The notes below the pieces were generated by a model, which saw only the letters and a list, made by a program, of their open reading frames with translations, did no database searches and had not been told where the DNA came from. DNA of 64,000 nucleotides from NCBI GenBank assembly GCA_030789695.1, contig JAULAV010008732.1, positions 1-64,000 on the forward strand. Direction: 5' to 3'. The stretch comes from Scilla litardierei. Its lineage: Eukaryota; Streptophyta; Magnoliopsida; Asparagales; Asparagaceae. The position numbers and the translations under genes are program-made. Positions 23,429 to 34,370 of this stretch are shown here, in pieces (position 1 is the first letter of the stretch; each line of letters opens with the position of its first letter).

Positions 23429-25153
23429 TGGATTCTTGATAGCGGTTGCTCCAAACACATGACGGGAGATCCCTCATTGCTCTCCGAAGTGATTAGCATC
23501 AAAGATGGTGCAACAGTCACTTTTGGAGGTAATCAAAAGGGAACCATCATAGGAGTAGGTATCGTTGGTAATCCTTCCAAACCCCTAATTACTAATGTTT
23601 ATCTTGTTAGTGGTTTATGTCACAACCTCATTTCCATGAGTCAACTTTGTGACAAAGGTTACAAGGTTAACTTCGGAGAAGGATTGTGTACTATTGTTGA
23701 TTGTGATTCAATTGTTTTATTTTTCAGTATTAGGCGTAAAAATATTTATTATTTAAGCTTGCCTAAAACCGTAGAACATTGCTTAGTTGCTAACACAAGT
23801 GAACAACTATTATGGCATCGCCGTTTTGGTCATGTTCACTTCAACCACTTATATAAGTTAGCTAAGCATGATCTAGTCAAAGGTTTTCCTAAGATTGTTT
23901 TTAATAAGAAAAATTTTTGTGATTCATGTCAAAGAGGCAAACTAAGTAAATCTTCATTTAAGCTTAAAGAAGGGATTACTTCTAAGAGGCCCCTAGAACT
24001 TCTTCATCTAGATTTATTTGGGCCAACTAGAACCGCTTCTTTAGGTAATGCTCATTATGGACTAGTTGTCGTTGACGACTTTTCTAGATTTACTTGGGTT
24101 TCATTCTTAACTAATAAGAATGAAGCTCATGAAGAGTTTACCAAATTTGCAAAGAAGATTCAGACTCTTTTAGGATTCACCATTATCACTATTCGTAGTG
24201 ATCATGGAGGAGAATTTGAGAATGAGGCTTTTACTAAGTTTTGTGATGACTTCGGGATAACTCATAACTTTTCCTTTCCTCGTGCACCACCACAAAATGG
24301 TGTTGTAGAAAGAAAGAATAGGACTCTTATTGAGTGTGCTCGCACTATGCTCCATGATAGTCATTTAGGATTACAATTTTGGGCAGAAGCGGTGCACACG
24401 GCATGCTATGTGCTCAATAGGATCCTAGTGAGACCCCGAACAAACAAAACTTGTTTTGAGTTGTTTTATGATAAAAAGCCTCAAGTGAAATATTTTCGTG
24501 TCTTTGGTTCAAAATGTTTTATAAAGAACACCTTTGGTAATTTAGACAAATTTGAGCCAAGATCCGATGAAGGAATTTTTGTTGGATATTCCACACGTAG
24601 CAAAGCCTACTGGATATACAACAAAACTTCTTCAACGATTGAGGAATCACTTCACGTATCTTTTTATGAAGATTTTGACTTTCCTCATGTTGATGATGAT
24701 AATGTAGAGATTCTTTGTGACTCTCTTAATAATGTTAAGATTAATGATAATATTGTTGAGACTAACCCTTCTAACGAAGTTGTTGAAGTTGTTCCTAGTG
24801 ATCCAGGTTTACCCAAAGCTTATCCAACCGTTCGCAACCATCCCCATAACCAAATTATTGGAGATATTGGTGTGGGTGTTCGAACGAGATCAAGAATTGA
24901 AGAATTCTCCCATTGCGCATTCGTCTCTACCATTGAGCCAAAGAACATTCAAGAAGCTTGTGAAGATAGCTATTGGATAGTGGCAATGGAAGAAGAACTA
25001 GCGCAATTCGAGAGAAATGAAGTTTGGGAACTTGTACCTCTTCCAAGTGGTCACCAAGCTATTGGGACCAAATTGATCTTCAAGAACAAGACGGATGAAA
25101 ACGAGGTAATCACACGGAACAAAGCAAGGTTAGTAGCTCAAGGCTACCGGTAA
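23429..25153 (+). pseudogene. Element F protease and integrase
   Basis: Protease active site WILDSGCSKHMTG at the start. The integrase zinc region is LLWHRRFGHVHFNHLYKL ... FCDSCQRGK. The catalytic triad lies in LHLDLFGPTRT, IRSDHGGEFEN and PPQNGVVERKNRTLIE. The C-terminal part has KYFRVFGSKCFIKN and the GIFVGYSTRSKAYWIYN motif. This frame is uninterrupted for about 575 codons and enters the RT before a TAA at 25151. Confidence 0.93.
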
Positions 25154-26466
25154 GAGGAAGGTATTGATTTCAAAGAATCCTTTGCCCCCGTAGCTAGATT
25201 AGAAGCTATTAGGTTGCTTTTATCTTTTGCATCCCATAAGAATTTTAAATTGTTTCAAATGGATGTTAAAAGTGCATTTTAAATGGATTTGTAAATGAAG
25301 AAGTCTATGTTTCTCAACCTCCCGGTTTTATTCATGAGAAATTTCCAAACCATGTTTTCAAACTTAAGAAAGCGTTGTATGGATTGAGACAAGCTCCTAG
25401 AGCTTGGTATGATCGCCTTAAGACCTTTCTTTTGAATTTAGGTTTTAAAATGGGAGAAGTTGATTCTACACTCTTCATTAAAGATTATGAAAATGACATT
25501 CTTTTGATTCAAGTTTATGTAGATGATATTATTTTCGGTTCTACTAACTTTAATCTTTGTCAAGAATTTTCCAAGTTTATGAAGGATGAGTTTGAGATGA
25601 GCCACATGGGAGAGCTCACCTACTTCCTTAGATTGCAAATTCGACAAATGGAGAATGGCACTTTCATACATCAGACAAAGTACACAGGGGAGCTTATTAA
25701 GCGATTCGGGATGGAATCGTCTTCAAGCAAAAGGACTCCCATGAGTACTACAACTCATTTACACAAGGATGAAAGCGGAAAAGATGTAGACGTTCGTCTA
25801 TATCGAGGTATGATCGGTAGCTTACTTTACTTAACTGCTAGTAGGCCTGATATCATGTTTTCCGTATGTATATGTGCTAGATATCAAGCAAGACCTAAGG
25901 AGTCACACTTGATTGCGGTTAAACAAATATTTCGTTATCTCAATCAATCCCTAGATTATGGGTTACTTTACCCTAAGTCTAGCACGTATGAGTTAATCTC
26001 ATATAGTGATGCCGACTTTGTCGGATGCAAGTCCGACAGGAAAAGTACTAGTGGCACATGCCATTTCTTAGGAAATTCCTTAGTTTCTTGGTTCTCTAAG
26101 AAACAGAATTCGGTGTCATTGTCCACGACTGAAGCGGAATATATTGCCGCGGGTCTTGCATATGCACAAGTTCTTTGGATGAGACACACTCTTAGTGACT
26201 ATGGTGTCAATTGTGATACTTGCCCTATCATGGTTGATAACCAAAGTGCTATTTGTCTTTCCAAGAATCCGGTACACCACTCCCGTACCAAACACATAGA
26301 CGTAAGACACCATTTTATAAATGATCATGTAGCTAAGAAGGACATCATCTTAGAGTATATTGAAACCCAAAAACAAATTGCCGATATCTTCACTAAACCT
26401 CTTAAAGAAGATTCATTTGTGAGGTTGCGTGGAGAATTGGAAATTATGGGTGAATCTGAAATCTAG
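25154..26466 (+). pseudogene. Element F reverse transcriptase and RNase H
   Basis: RT follows directly on the previous frame. A one-base loss in a T run near 25277 shifts the frame, after which it is open from 25375: YGLRQAPRAWYDRLKTFL, catalytic YVDDIIFGSTN, SLLYLTASRPDIMFSVC. RNase H has SYSDADFVGCKSDRKSTSG, VSLSTTEAEYIAAG and ADIFTKPL. It ends at 26466. All catalytic motifs are intact; only the stop and the deletion disable it. Confidence 0.93.
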
Positions 26467-26732
26467 AAGCTCAATTTTCATGCTATAACTCTTTATTGAG
26501 CTCATATTTTTGATTGTCTTTCTTCATGTGCTTTATTGTTTTATGAGATTAAGAAAGGCGATTGTGACTTATTTGATTTCATGAGTTTTCGAAGTTGACT
26601 AGAGTAATTTGTGTTTCAATGGATTTATTGTTCTCATAATGATTTTACGACATATTTTTGATTAGAGTATAGGTCGTAGGGTGAGTGTTCTTATTCTCTG
26701 GAATTCTATCTCACTGTGCATTTTTGGACCAG
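26467..26732 (+). other. F pol 3' flank
   Basis: AT-rich sequence between the pol stop and the internal motif cluster; no ORF or repeat recognised. Confidence 0.5.
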
Positions 26733-27092
26733 GACAGACGACTGTTTTTCTTTTGACAGTCGACTGCCCTACTCTATATCCTCTATATGAAACTTGGTAT
26801 CTTTCGCACAGCCGACTGATGACTGTTTTACAGTCGACTGTTAGCTTGACAGGTGACTGCAATTTAGTTATCAGGCGACTGTACTCTCTGTCGAATTGTT
26901 ACAGTGTTCTATGTTATTCTTGTGATCTGTATTAATTCTCGGCCAGCCGACTGTTGAGTATATGTCAGTCGACTGTCCAGTGGACAGGCGACTGCATTAT
27001 ACTTGCCAGTCGACTGCCCATCTTTCTGAGCTTTAATTTTATCACTTCATACAGTCGACTGACTTTTGTTCTCCAGTCGACTGTCTCCTGCT
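26733..27092. repeat. CAGTCGACTG motif cluster in F pol-env spacer
   Basis: About a dozen copies of CAGTCGACTG or variants (CAGCCGACTG, CAGGCGACTG, CAGACGACTG), the same family of motifs as the F LTR, placed between pol and the env-like ORF. The sequence between motifs is different from the LTR, so this is not a simple LTR fragment. Confidence 0.85.
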
Positions 27093-27160
27093 GTGTCGGT
27101 TCATGTGATTTGATCCGAGCCGTCGATTCCTTGATCCAATGGCTCAGATTGATTTTTCCT

Positions 27161-27170
27161 ATTTTATATT
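27161..27170 (+). promoter_or_regulatory. Candidate internal TATA box upstream of F env-like ORF
   Basis: ATTTTATATT about 70 bp downstream of the internal motif cluster, followed by a C/T-rich leader (27180-27340). This is a weaker match than the LTR TATA box; the promoter role is inferred from the parallel layout. Confidence 0.35.
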
Positions 27171-27340
27171 CGGTCGACGCGATCACTCCCCACGTCGATT
27201 TTCTCTCTCCTCCGCTTCGACCGTTCAACTTCCCGCTCGTTTTTCTCTACAAAAACGATCGATTTCATTTCTTCAACCGTCGATCTCCTCCTAATCATCG
27301 CTGTCGATCGTGTTCTACCGTCGTCTTTGATCTTCTCCTC

Positions 27341-28772
27341 CTAAACCTAAGGAAAAAGAGAAGATCGCTCCTAAACAACCTAGGGCTCCTAAGAAACTTA
27401 TTGCCAAGAGAAAGAAACCCTATAAAGCTCGAACCAAGCATGCCCTGTCACCCGTGCATTCATCTTCGCAGGGTTATTCTCCTTCTTCTTCGTCTAGCGA
27501 TGCTCAGCCCTTGATTCATCGTCAGCACAAGCCTACTGGTGTTCACATCAGTGAGCCTGCTGCTGAGATCCCTCATGTGTCTCCTTCTGTATCCAGTTCA
27601 TCTGAAGAGACTCCTGCTGTACCCCCTCTGATCCCCTGGTTCCCGTTTGCCGAGATGATCTTTGTCTGGTAAAGTTTCACTCTCTCCTAGGGATCAACCT
27701 TCTTAGGAAGCGGTACATTGCTTTCCCCGCATTCACTACTGAGAGACTCTCTGACATTCTTTCCGCTACTCACCTGGCCGATCTTTTTCGCTTCTCTCAG
27801 AGCGAGTCCCCCAGAGCCTATCCATTTCTGGTGAAGCTCTTCTATGCGAACCGCGTTTGCGGTGAGTATTCGACTACCGGCATCCTTGATACTGTCGTCC
27901 AGGGAACCCACATTCAGATCACTCCCTCTCTCTTAGGGACTATTCTTAGGATTCCTTCTGTCGGTTCCCTCCCCATTGATATCAGCTTTTCGGAGATTGA
28001 CGATCTTGACCAGTCTGTTCTCCAGGATATGTTTCGAGAGGTTCCTTTAGCTCTTGATTCGGGTGTCAGATCATCCATGTTCTCTGCACGGGGTTGGGCT
28101 GTTCACCTAGTGGTGAAGTCCAACATTCTGTCGATATATGGATCGTCTGACCAGCCGTCTCAGGATATACTAAAGTGTATGTATGCTATTTTCTCTGGCA
28201 TACCCGTGAACTCGGCCGGTGTCCTCCTTGACAGGATGGACAAGGTTGAGTTCACGTCCTCCTCGTCTCACATTCCCTTTGGTGGTCTTTTGACTCGTGT
28301 CTTCCGTCACTTTGGTGTTGACTTGACCCGTTACGAGCCCAGGCCCTTTGGCCCTCTCCTCGACGCTTCTGCGAAGTCGAAGTCCTCTTCGGCTCTGCAG
28401 ACTGCCTCAAAGAAGAGGAAGACTACTTCAGCTCCATCCTCATCCACTGTACCTCCAGCTGATTTGCCTTCATCATCATCTGCTCCACCATCACATGATA
28501 CTCTTTTGGCGATGGCCTCTGGTATCTACAGGCTGCTGTCTCTCTCTCTCCTCCATCAGGGAATTCCCTTCACTGAGGGTTTGAGACAGTATCTTCCTCA
28601 GCCTCATGTGCCTCCTCAGCCTTCTGGTGTCGTGGAGCCTCCTGGTGTTGCTTCTACACAGGATGTTGCTGCTGCTTCTTCTGTTGCTCCTTCTGACCCT
28701 CCTCCAGAGGACACTCCTGCTGCTTCAGAGCCTGCTTCCTCGTCCGCAGCCCCTGGAGACGCTTACCCTTAG
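27341..28772 (+). pseudogene. Element F env-like ORF (putative plant transposon protein)
   Basis: One frame encodes a Lys/Pro/Ser-rich N-terminus (PPKPKEKEKIAPKQPRAP onward, to a stop at 27672). A +1/-1 shift near 27630 leads to the conserved domain: LVKFHSLLGINLLRKRYIAF, FFYAN-type LVKLFYANRVCGEYST, ITPSLLGTILRIPS and ILKCMYAIFSGIPVN, then a Ser/Pro-rich tail to 28772. This resembles the ORF downstream of pol in Sireviruses and the family described as putative plant transposon protein. No clear transmembrane segment is seen, so the name env-like reflects position only. Confidence 0.65.
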
Positions 28773-29345
28773 ATCGATGATTTTGAGTGATGTTATTTTT
28801 GAGTGATGATATATGTTTTGTCTGTGTATGATGGATGACGCTGTCTGTGACACTTTTATATATGTATGATGATATACTTTTTTGATGTCGTCATGATGTA
28901 TTCCTTTTTGTTGATCATGATGTATCTTTTTGGGATGGCCATGTTGATGACCATCCGATGATGTACTCAGCTGCTTTATATATATATGATGTTGCATCCC
29001 TCTCTTGTGTCACACTATGCTATATTGATTAACTTCTGTGTGATGTATGATATACTGTCTCTATGTATGCTTCACTCTCCTTGATGTGCTTTTGAGACAA
29101 TACACGAATTTGATATTGGTTAATTCATGCTCTTTCGTTGATGTGATGAATTTGTGAAAATTATTTTCATTTAGAATATCTAAAATGTTGATATTGGATT
29201 TCAATTCCATTACTCACATGTATATGATGAGATTTTATGAGTTTTTGATTCCATATATCTTTATACTCCTTGATTGTTGTTAGTTCGTAGTTTAGCACTA
29301 TTATTGTTGTTGTTATTTGCTCCCACCTTTTTGGATAATGCCATA
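28773..29345 (+). other. F 3' noncoding region
   Basis: TGATG/TATATGATG-rich low-complexity sequence (28790-29060), then AT-rich sequence to the first polypurine motif. No credible coding frame. Confidence 0.6.
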
Positions 29346-29651
29346 GGGGGAGAGAAATAAACATACAAGATTCATAATGAATGTGCTAAGTATGTTCTAA
29401 CGCTTGAATCTAAGATTTTCGTTGCCTTAGATTCAGGGGGAGTAAGATTACAATGAATAGGGATTTCATTTCCTAGATTTCTTGAATTACATTCATTCAT
29501 ATCTCACTCATTTGCTTCAATTGCTATGTAGATGCTCTAATATTTGTTGACTAATTTGATTGGCATCTATGTAGGGGGAGTAAGTTTTCATTACGCACAA
29601 TTATTTATCTTTTTGTTTATGTTTGTTTGTCATCATCAAAAAGGGGGAGAA
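29346..29651 (+). repeat. Repeated polypurine motifs of F
   Basis: GGGGGAG occurs at 29346-29352, 29436-29442, 29574-29580 and 29643-29649; the last abuts the 3' LTR and should be the working polypurine tract. Multiple such motifs before the 3' LTR are a known feature of Sireviruses. Confidence 0.85.
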
Positions 29652-31443
29652 TGTTGAGTATTGGACTTCTCCCTACTTGGTGTTAATGATGAGCAAACAT
29701 AAATACTTGTGACTAATCCCCTATTTTGCAGTTAATCCATTGCCTAAGCTTACTATGAAGATCAACTAGCAATGGATGACTCACAAACGTGATTGAAGGC
29801 AAATGATATGAATTGGATGATCGTAGATTGATGATTGAAGCTCCGTAAAGACTTCAAGCTCATACGATGGAAAGAAGAGATTATTCGTCAATGTAATTTC
29901 TCTTTTATCTCTTCTAGTATGTAGCTTAGAAGTAGAACTTTGATGGAGCACTCACACACATCTACTTTCGGTCATAGGACATCTCTAGACCTTTGTCCTT
30001 TGATCTCAATTCAATTCTCTTTTGTTTGTGCTAGGATTGTTTATAACAGCCGACTGCTGAACAGTTTACAGTCGTCTGTCTCAAAACAGTCGACTTTGTT
30101 TTGTTCTACAGTCGCCTGTTATGCACAGACTATTACAATGCAGTTTTGGGCCTTCTCTGATTATTTCGCACAGGCTACTGTTGAACGATTCACAGGCGCA
30201 TGTCCTTGTGACAGTCGACTGTGCGTTGTACAACAGTCGCCTGTCTCTCCTTGCCCAAACTATGTTTTGATCTCACTTCTACGTCCAGTCGACTTATGCT
30301 GTATATACAATTGACTGTCTATTAGATCAGTCGACTGTCTATGCTGCAACAGTCGTCTGTCTGTAAATCAATTCTTTGATTCAGCTCTCTGGAAATTTAT
30401 CATGATTGTGACAGTCGTCTGTCTAAGGTTATACAGTCGCCTGTTCCGATTAACAGTCGACTGTGTTCCTTGCATTAGTCGTCTGTCCTGTATCTTGTGA
30501 GATATCTAGTATTTGTCTAACTTACTCATCTCTCGGCCAGTCGCCTGTCGAAGAAATTACAGTCGTCTGTTGGTTTAACAGACGACTGTCTTTGCTGCAT
30601 CAGTCGACTGTCCACGTGGTAAGTTACCGTTATGAATTCTCACCTACCCTTGCTGACTGTGCAACAGTCGACTGTCGCGAGTTCAGATTATATCCGTTGA
30701 GATTTTTCTCACGGATTTCGATTGGGTTTTTGCCTAAACTGTTTTGTGGATTTGAGAAAGCTATAAATAGAGCTTCTACTGTTTCATTGGAAGGTTACTC
30801 ATTCATTGCAAAAACCTTCAAGCTTTCATTTCCAAAGATCAAAGCTTTCAAATCCAAAGCCCTAAGTATTTCCAAATCTTGTTCTCTTTCTCTCCAACCT
30901 AGAACCAAAGATTAATCTTCTAGGCATTTGTGCAGTCAAGACAAAGGGCTTTTCTCCTCTCTTCCAAGAGAGTTCTTCAACACACATCACACTTCTCCTT
31001 CAAGTTCTACTTCAAGGCATAGGTGATTGTAAGTGTTGCTTTTAGATTTCATAACTTCTTTATTTGAATTGTGCTCTCGGTTGTGAGAGTGGTTTTTGCT
31101 TGCTCCATGGTTGTGGGAGTCAAGGACATCGATTGTATTCGATTGCACTTGTAGGGTTGCTACAAGTGGGTTTTAAGGAAACCTCAAGTTAGGGTTCTAA
31201 CTTGAGTATCCGGTGGTATCCGGGTGGTAGGGACGTATGATTACCGGGAACAAGTTGGGAGTTGACTTGGGTAATCCGAACCCTTGAAACATATCTGTGT
31301 TTGCGTGTGCTTCTCTTTGGGTTCTTTTTCTATTCCACACTATTTGTTGGATTGCATTTTATTTGGCGTAAATTCCTTTTAAATTTTCATAAACACTATT
31401 CAACCCCCCTTCTAGTGTTTTCCCCATAGACATGGTCCTTACA
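29652..31443 (+). repeat. Element F 3' LTR
   Basis: 1792 bp, matching 19138-20952. It is 23 bp shorter, mainly because one 22-bp unit containing a CAGTCGACTGT motif is missing near 30672. TATA box at 30761-30770. Followed by target duplication ATTTA. Confidence 0.93.
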
Positions 31444-31448
31444 ATTTA

Positions 31449-32426
31449 GTCATTTGGTCTTCGGGTAGCGAGGAGTTCACGATGACCGGATGCGTCGAAT
31501 CCTCCCACAAATATTCATACTTCAATCCCAGAGGTAGCTCCTTCATATCAACTTCATGTGGTCCCGACACATATTTTTCAAGCTGAGCATCCTATAATGA
31601 AAGGACTTCTTCCTGGGTCTCCTGGATGCTAGCATCCGCAACTTCACCTTTAGCCGTGGTTTCGCATGGCGAAGCCTTGCAAGGTAGTGAGGGGATCACA
31701 GAGGAAGGTTTTGGGTCCCTCGCAAGTGCATGATAATCATCCAGGAAGAAGGCTTCAATGCGAAAACAGGTCTCAATAGTGGATAGTTGTTCTCCACTAC
31801 AACTTTCAGCTTCCTCATGGTCCCAAGATCTAGGGTGCTCTGTAGAGGTCTGCAAGGATAAGATAGATTCCTGCTCATTGCACTCGATAAACTCTGTCTG
31901 ATGATCCTCTAGACAACATCCCCATAGGTGCATAGCTCTTCCCTACTGAAGTCGGTACTGGGCATGTCAATAAACATAGCTTCATCGGGAGGAAAAAATT
32001 GTCGTGTTGGGATGCTGCCGAACATCATGATTCCTCTCTTGATTTTCTTCGCAGCTGACAGAAAGGATAGTATGCTCGAGGCGCTTAGAGATTCTGTCAG
32101 ACTCTGGGCCAAACAGCTGACGTGGTGTGCATGTGCCCAGATATCGCCTGAAACGGCATACGACATTCTTGTTGTAGAGCAGAAACCGTGTAAGCAAAGG
32201 AGAGAAAGAGGACCGCAAGGATAGAGAGCATGTTAATAGCACAAGTTGTATGAATGGAGAGATGAATAGTAATGATGGCGGTATGGAGACATAGTCTACC
32301 AACTCTATACAGCGAACAATATGTCCAAGTAAAATTAAAAAGTGAGTAGAATGTGAAAATTATCACAGGGTAAGAATGTGAACTAGTCTCGGGGGTTCAC
32401 AGGGTCCTAACTGAAACAAGCACGTT
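31449..32426 (-). pseudogene. Element E pre-RT region, continuation of pol
   Basis: Minus-strand reading just right of F gives LEKYVSGPHEVDMKELPLGL and YLWEDSTHPVIVNSSLPED, the linker immediately upstream of RT in Athila-like pol. It was joined to 19132 before F inserted. Upstream, 31600-32426 holds decayed sequence (minus ORFs at 31592-31933 and 31909-32166) with no recognisable gag or protease. Confidence 0.65.
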
Positions 32427-32430
32427 GCCG

Positions 32431-32447
32431 CCCCGGCAACGGTGCCA
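32431..32447 (-). other. Element E primer binding site
   Basis: Minus strand TGGCACCGTTGCCGGGG. It differs by one base from the TGGCGCCGTTGCCGGGG site typical of Athila-type elements (tRNA-Asp). Lies 7 bases inside the 5' LTR boundary at 32455. Confidence 0.85.
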
Positions 32448-32454
32448 TAAAGTT

Positions 32455-33993
32455 TGACGTCCCCTAGATTTTGGAATGTGTAGTCGGAACAGGGATACCA
32501 GATTTAAATATTTATAACTGCAAGCGCACGGTGTTGTAATGTGGCTTGGGGGTCGAACACGGGGAGGCGTGTGATGTACTTGTTATCAGACAGGATCCGG
32601 ATCACCCGGTGGGTGAGCTAGCCCTATCGCTCGGTGGTTTGTCACGAAATGAAACTACTAAAGATGTAAGATATAAGAAGGAACCCAGGACTTTGGTTTC
32701 CACCCTATCGTGTGCTCTCTCTGTTACGACCGACGGATAGGGATACGATTGGATTCTAGGGTTTAGTGGTGAGCCGTTGCCTCTAAAAGTGACACCTAGC
32801 GTCCCATAGGCCCGATATTCCGGTCGATGCACAGGATGATACGCCAGGTCTACCCGGCTTCGAACGGTGGGCATTCCTATGACCATTAACACCGACCGAC
32901 TCCGAGAGCACTAAGCTCGCAACGATTGCTCCCGACATTTCATCCTGTCGTTCCCACGCACTAGGATTCAATGTCTATGCTAGGGGTATGAGCTGTGGCT
33001 AAGGGATCAAACTCCTTTTTTATTTCTCCTTGGCCCGACGGTCAGAGGCGGTCTTTCTCCCGCCAATGACAATGAAACGCCCCGCGTAACCATCTAAATT
33101 CCTATATCCTATCGAATCCCTAATCCTGTGGTCGTTCTAGGGAGAACCCACGAAGGGGTTACCACCAATGTCCCAGATTAGGAAACTACTCATAATTCAT
33201 TGCAAAAAGAGCAACTCAACAAATTATAGCCATTAAAATCAAGATCAAGGAATAGAAATACGGAGAAAATAGTATTAAGAACACAATATCCAAGTATCAA
33301 GACAATCAGAGAGCTTACAAAACAGAATAAATTTGCAGCCGCCAAAAATCCCTAAAAGACAATTTTAGAAAAGGGGATCTCGTTCTGGGAAAAAACCTAG
33401 GTCTATATAGAATACACGACCACCCGATCGGTTGAAGCATCAACCGATCGGGTGAGCCGACGGTCGACTTGGCCTTCGGTTCTTCAGATACTTCACCCTA
33501 TCGCTGAAACGATCGGGTGAGTCATCGGGTCGTGAGTTATGGAACTTTGGCTACAGATGAACCGATCGGGTGAGTTTTTACCTGATCGGTTGGAATTCAG
33601 CTCCGAAAGACAAAGAGCACTGTCGCCATCACCCGATCGCTGAACCGATCGGGTGGGCTCTTCTTCACTGCTGCTTCTGTCCGGGTCGGATACTTGTGCA
33701 TGAACCGATCGGGTGGACAGGGTGGGTCTGTCCACCCGATCGGTTGAGGGCTGAAATATGATATTCTTCGACGTTCGGCCCTCAGGATCACGCGTGGCAC
33801 CTCCCGTTGCTCCGGGGACTCACGATATTTGCTTTATATATCCCCAGTGCTAGCAATCTCCTGCAACGGCACAACAACACAAAGAAAGTGAACAGATACT
33901 AAAAACCACAAAAGAATAGATACAAAACAACAGAAAACAACGGAAAATCACGAAGCAGACGTGCGTAAATATATAAAATATAAATGCACGTCA
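32455..33993 (-). repeat. Element E 5' LTR
   Basis: 1539 bp, matching 10990-12515. Carries the CCGATCGG cluster at 33421-33750, including a 15-bp-arm inverted pair at 33421-33454, and a TATA box at 33403-33410 on the minus strand. Right target duplication ATGGT at 33994-33998. Confidence 0.9.
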
Positions 33994-33998
33994 ATGGT

Positions 33999-34370
33999 CC
34001 TTTCCAAGTGCTAGAGCGCATCAATGACAATGCTTACAAGCTAGATCTACCTGGTGAGTACAATGTAAGCGCTACATTTAATGTTACTGATTTGAGTCCT
34101 TTTGATGTAGGTGCTGATTTGAGGAAAAATCCTTTTCAAAAGGAGGGGAATGATGCAAATCATAGAACAACTTCAAAGGATCCAGTTCAAGTGCAAATTG
34201 GACCATTTACACAACGTTCGCGAGCAAAGTGGTTCAAAGATGTACTCAATGGGCTGATTCAAGAGATCTGGGCTCAAGCAAATTCTTGGAGACCCACTAA
34301 ATATGAGACATGTGTTCAACAAAGATGGATCAACATGATTCAAGTTCTAGAAGAATCCAACTATGGATAG
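33999..34370 (+). pseudogene. Element B polyprotein C-terminus reading into its 3' LTR
   Basis: Continues B's integrase frame after E: GPFQVLERINDNAYKLDLPG, ATFNVTDLSPFDVGADLRKN and PFQKEGND, the usual end of plant gypsy integrases without an obvious chromodomain. The frame then crosses the LTR boundary at 34154 and stops at 34368-34370. The LTR-encoded tail contains GPFTQRSRAKWFKDVLNGLI. The 5' LTR keeps much of the same reading. Confidence 0.8.
34139..34153 (+). other. Element B polypurine tract
   Basis: AAAAAGGAGGGGAA-type purine run directly before the 3' LTR of B and overlapping the coding frame. Confidence 0.75.

Larger units (their letters stand above)
19138..31443 (+). mobile_element. 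Element F: Sirevirus-like Ty1/copia retrotransposon
   Basis: LTRs at 19138-20952 and 29652-31443 (TGTTGAGTATTGG to GTCCTTACA). The target-site duplication is ATTTA at 19133-19137 and 31444-31448. The order is gag, protease, integrase, RT, RNase H, which is copia order, followed by a spacer and an env-like ORF. Sirevirus hallmarks are the env-like ORF and repeated GGGGGAG polypurine motifs before the 3' LTR. F is the innermost, and by LTR similarity (about 2% by eye) the youngest, member of its nest. Gag has two early stops and pol has one stop and a one-base deletion, so it is not autonomous as read. Confidence 0.92.
10990..33993 (-). mobile_element. Element E: Athila-like Ty3/gypsy retrotransposon
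   Basis: Its LTRs (TGACGTCCCC to GCACGTCA on the plus strand) lie at 10990-12515 and 32455-33993. The target-site duplication is ATGGT at 10985-10989 and 33994-33998. The minus-strand primer site (TGGCACCGTTGCCGGGG, 32431-32447) is of the tRNA-Asp type known from Athila elements. Pol reads on the minus strand, followed by a long spacer and an env-like ORF, the Athila layout. Gag and most of protease are missing between 31449 and 32430. F split pol at 19138-31443. LTRs differ by about 5% by eye in the first 220 bp. Confidence 0.88.
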
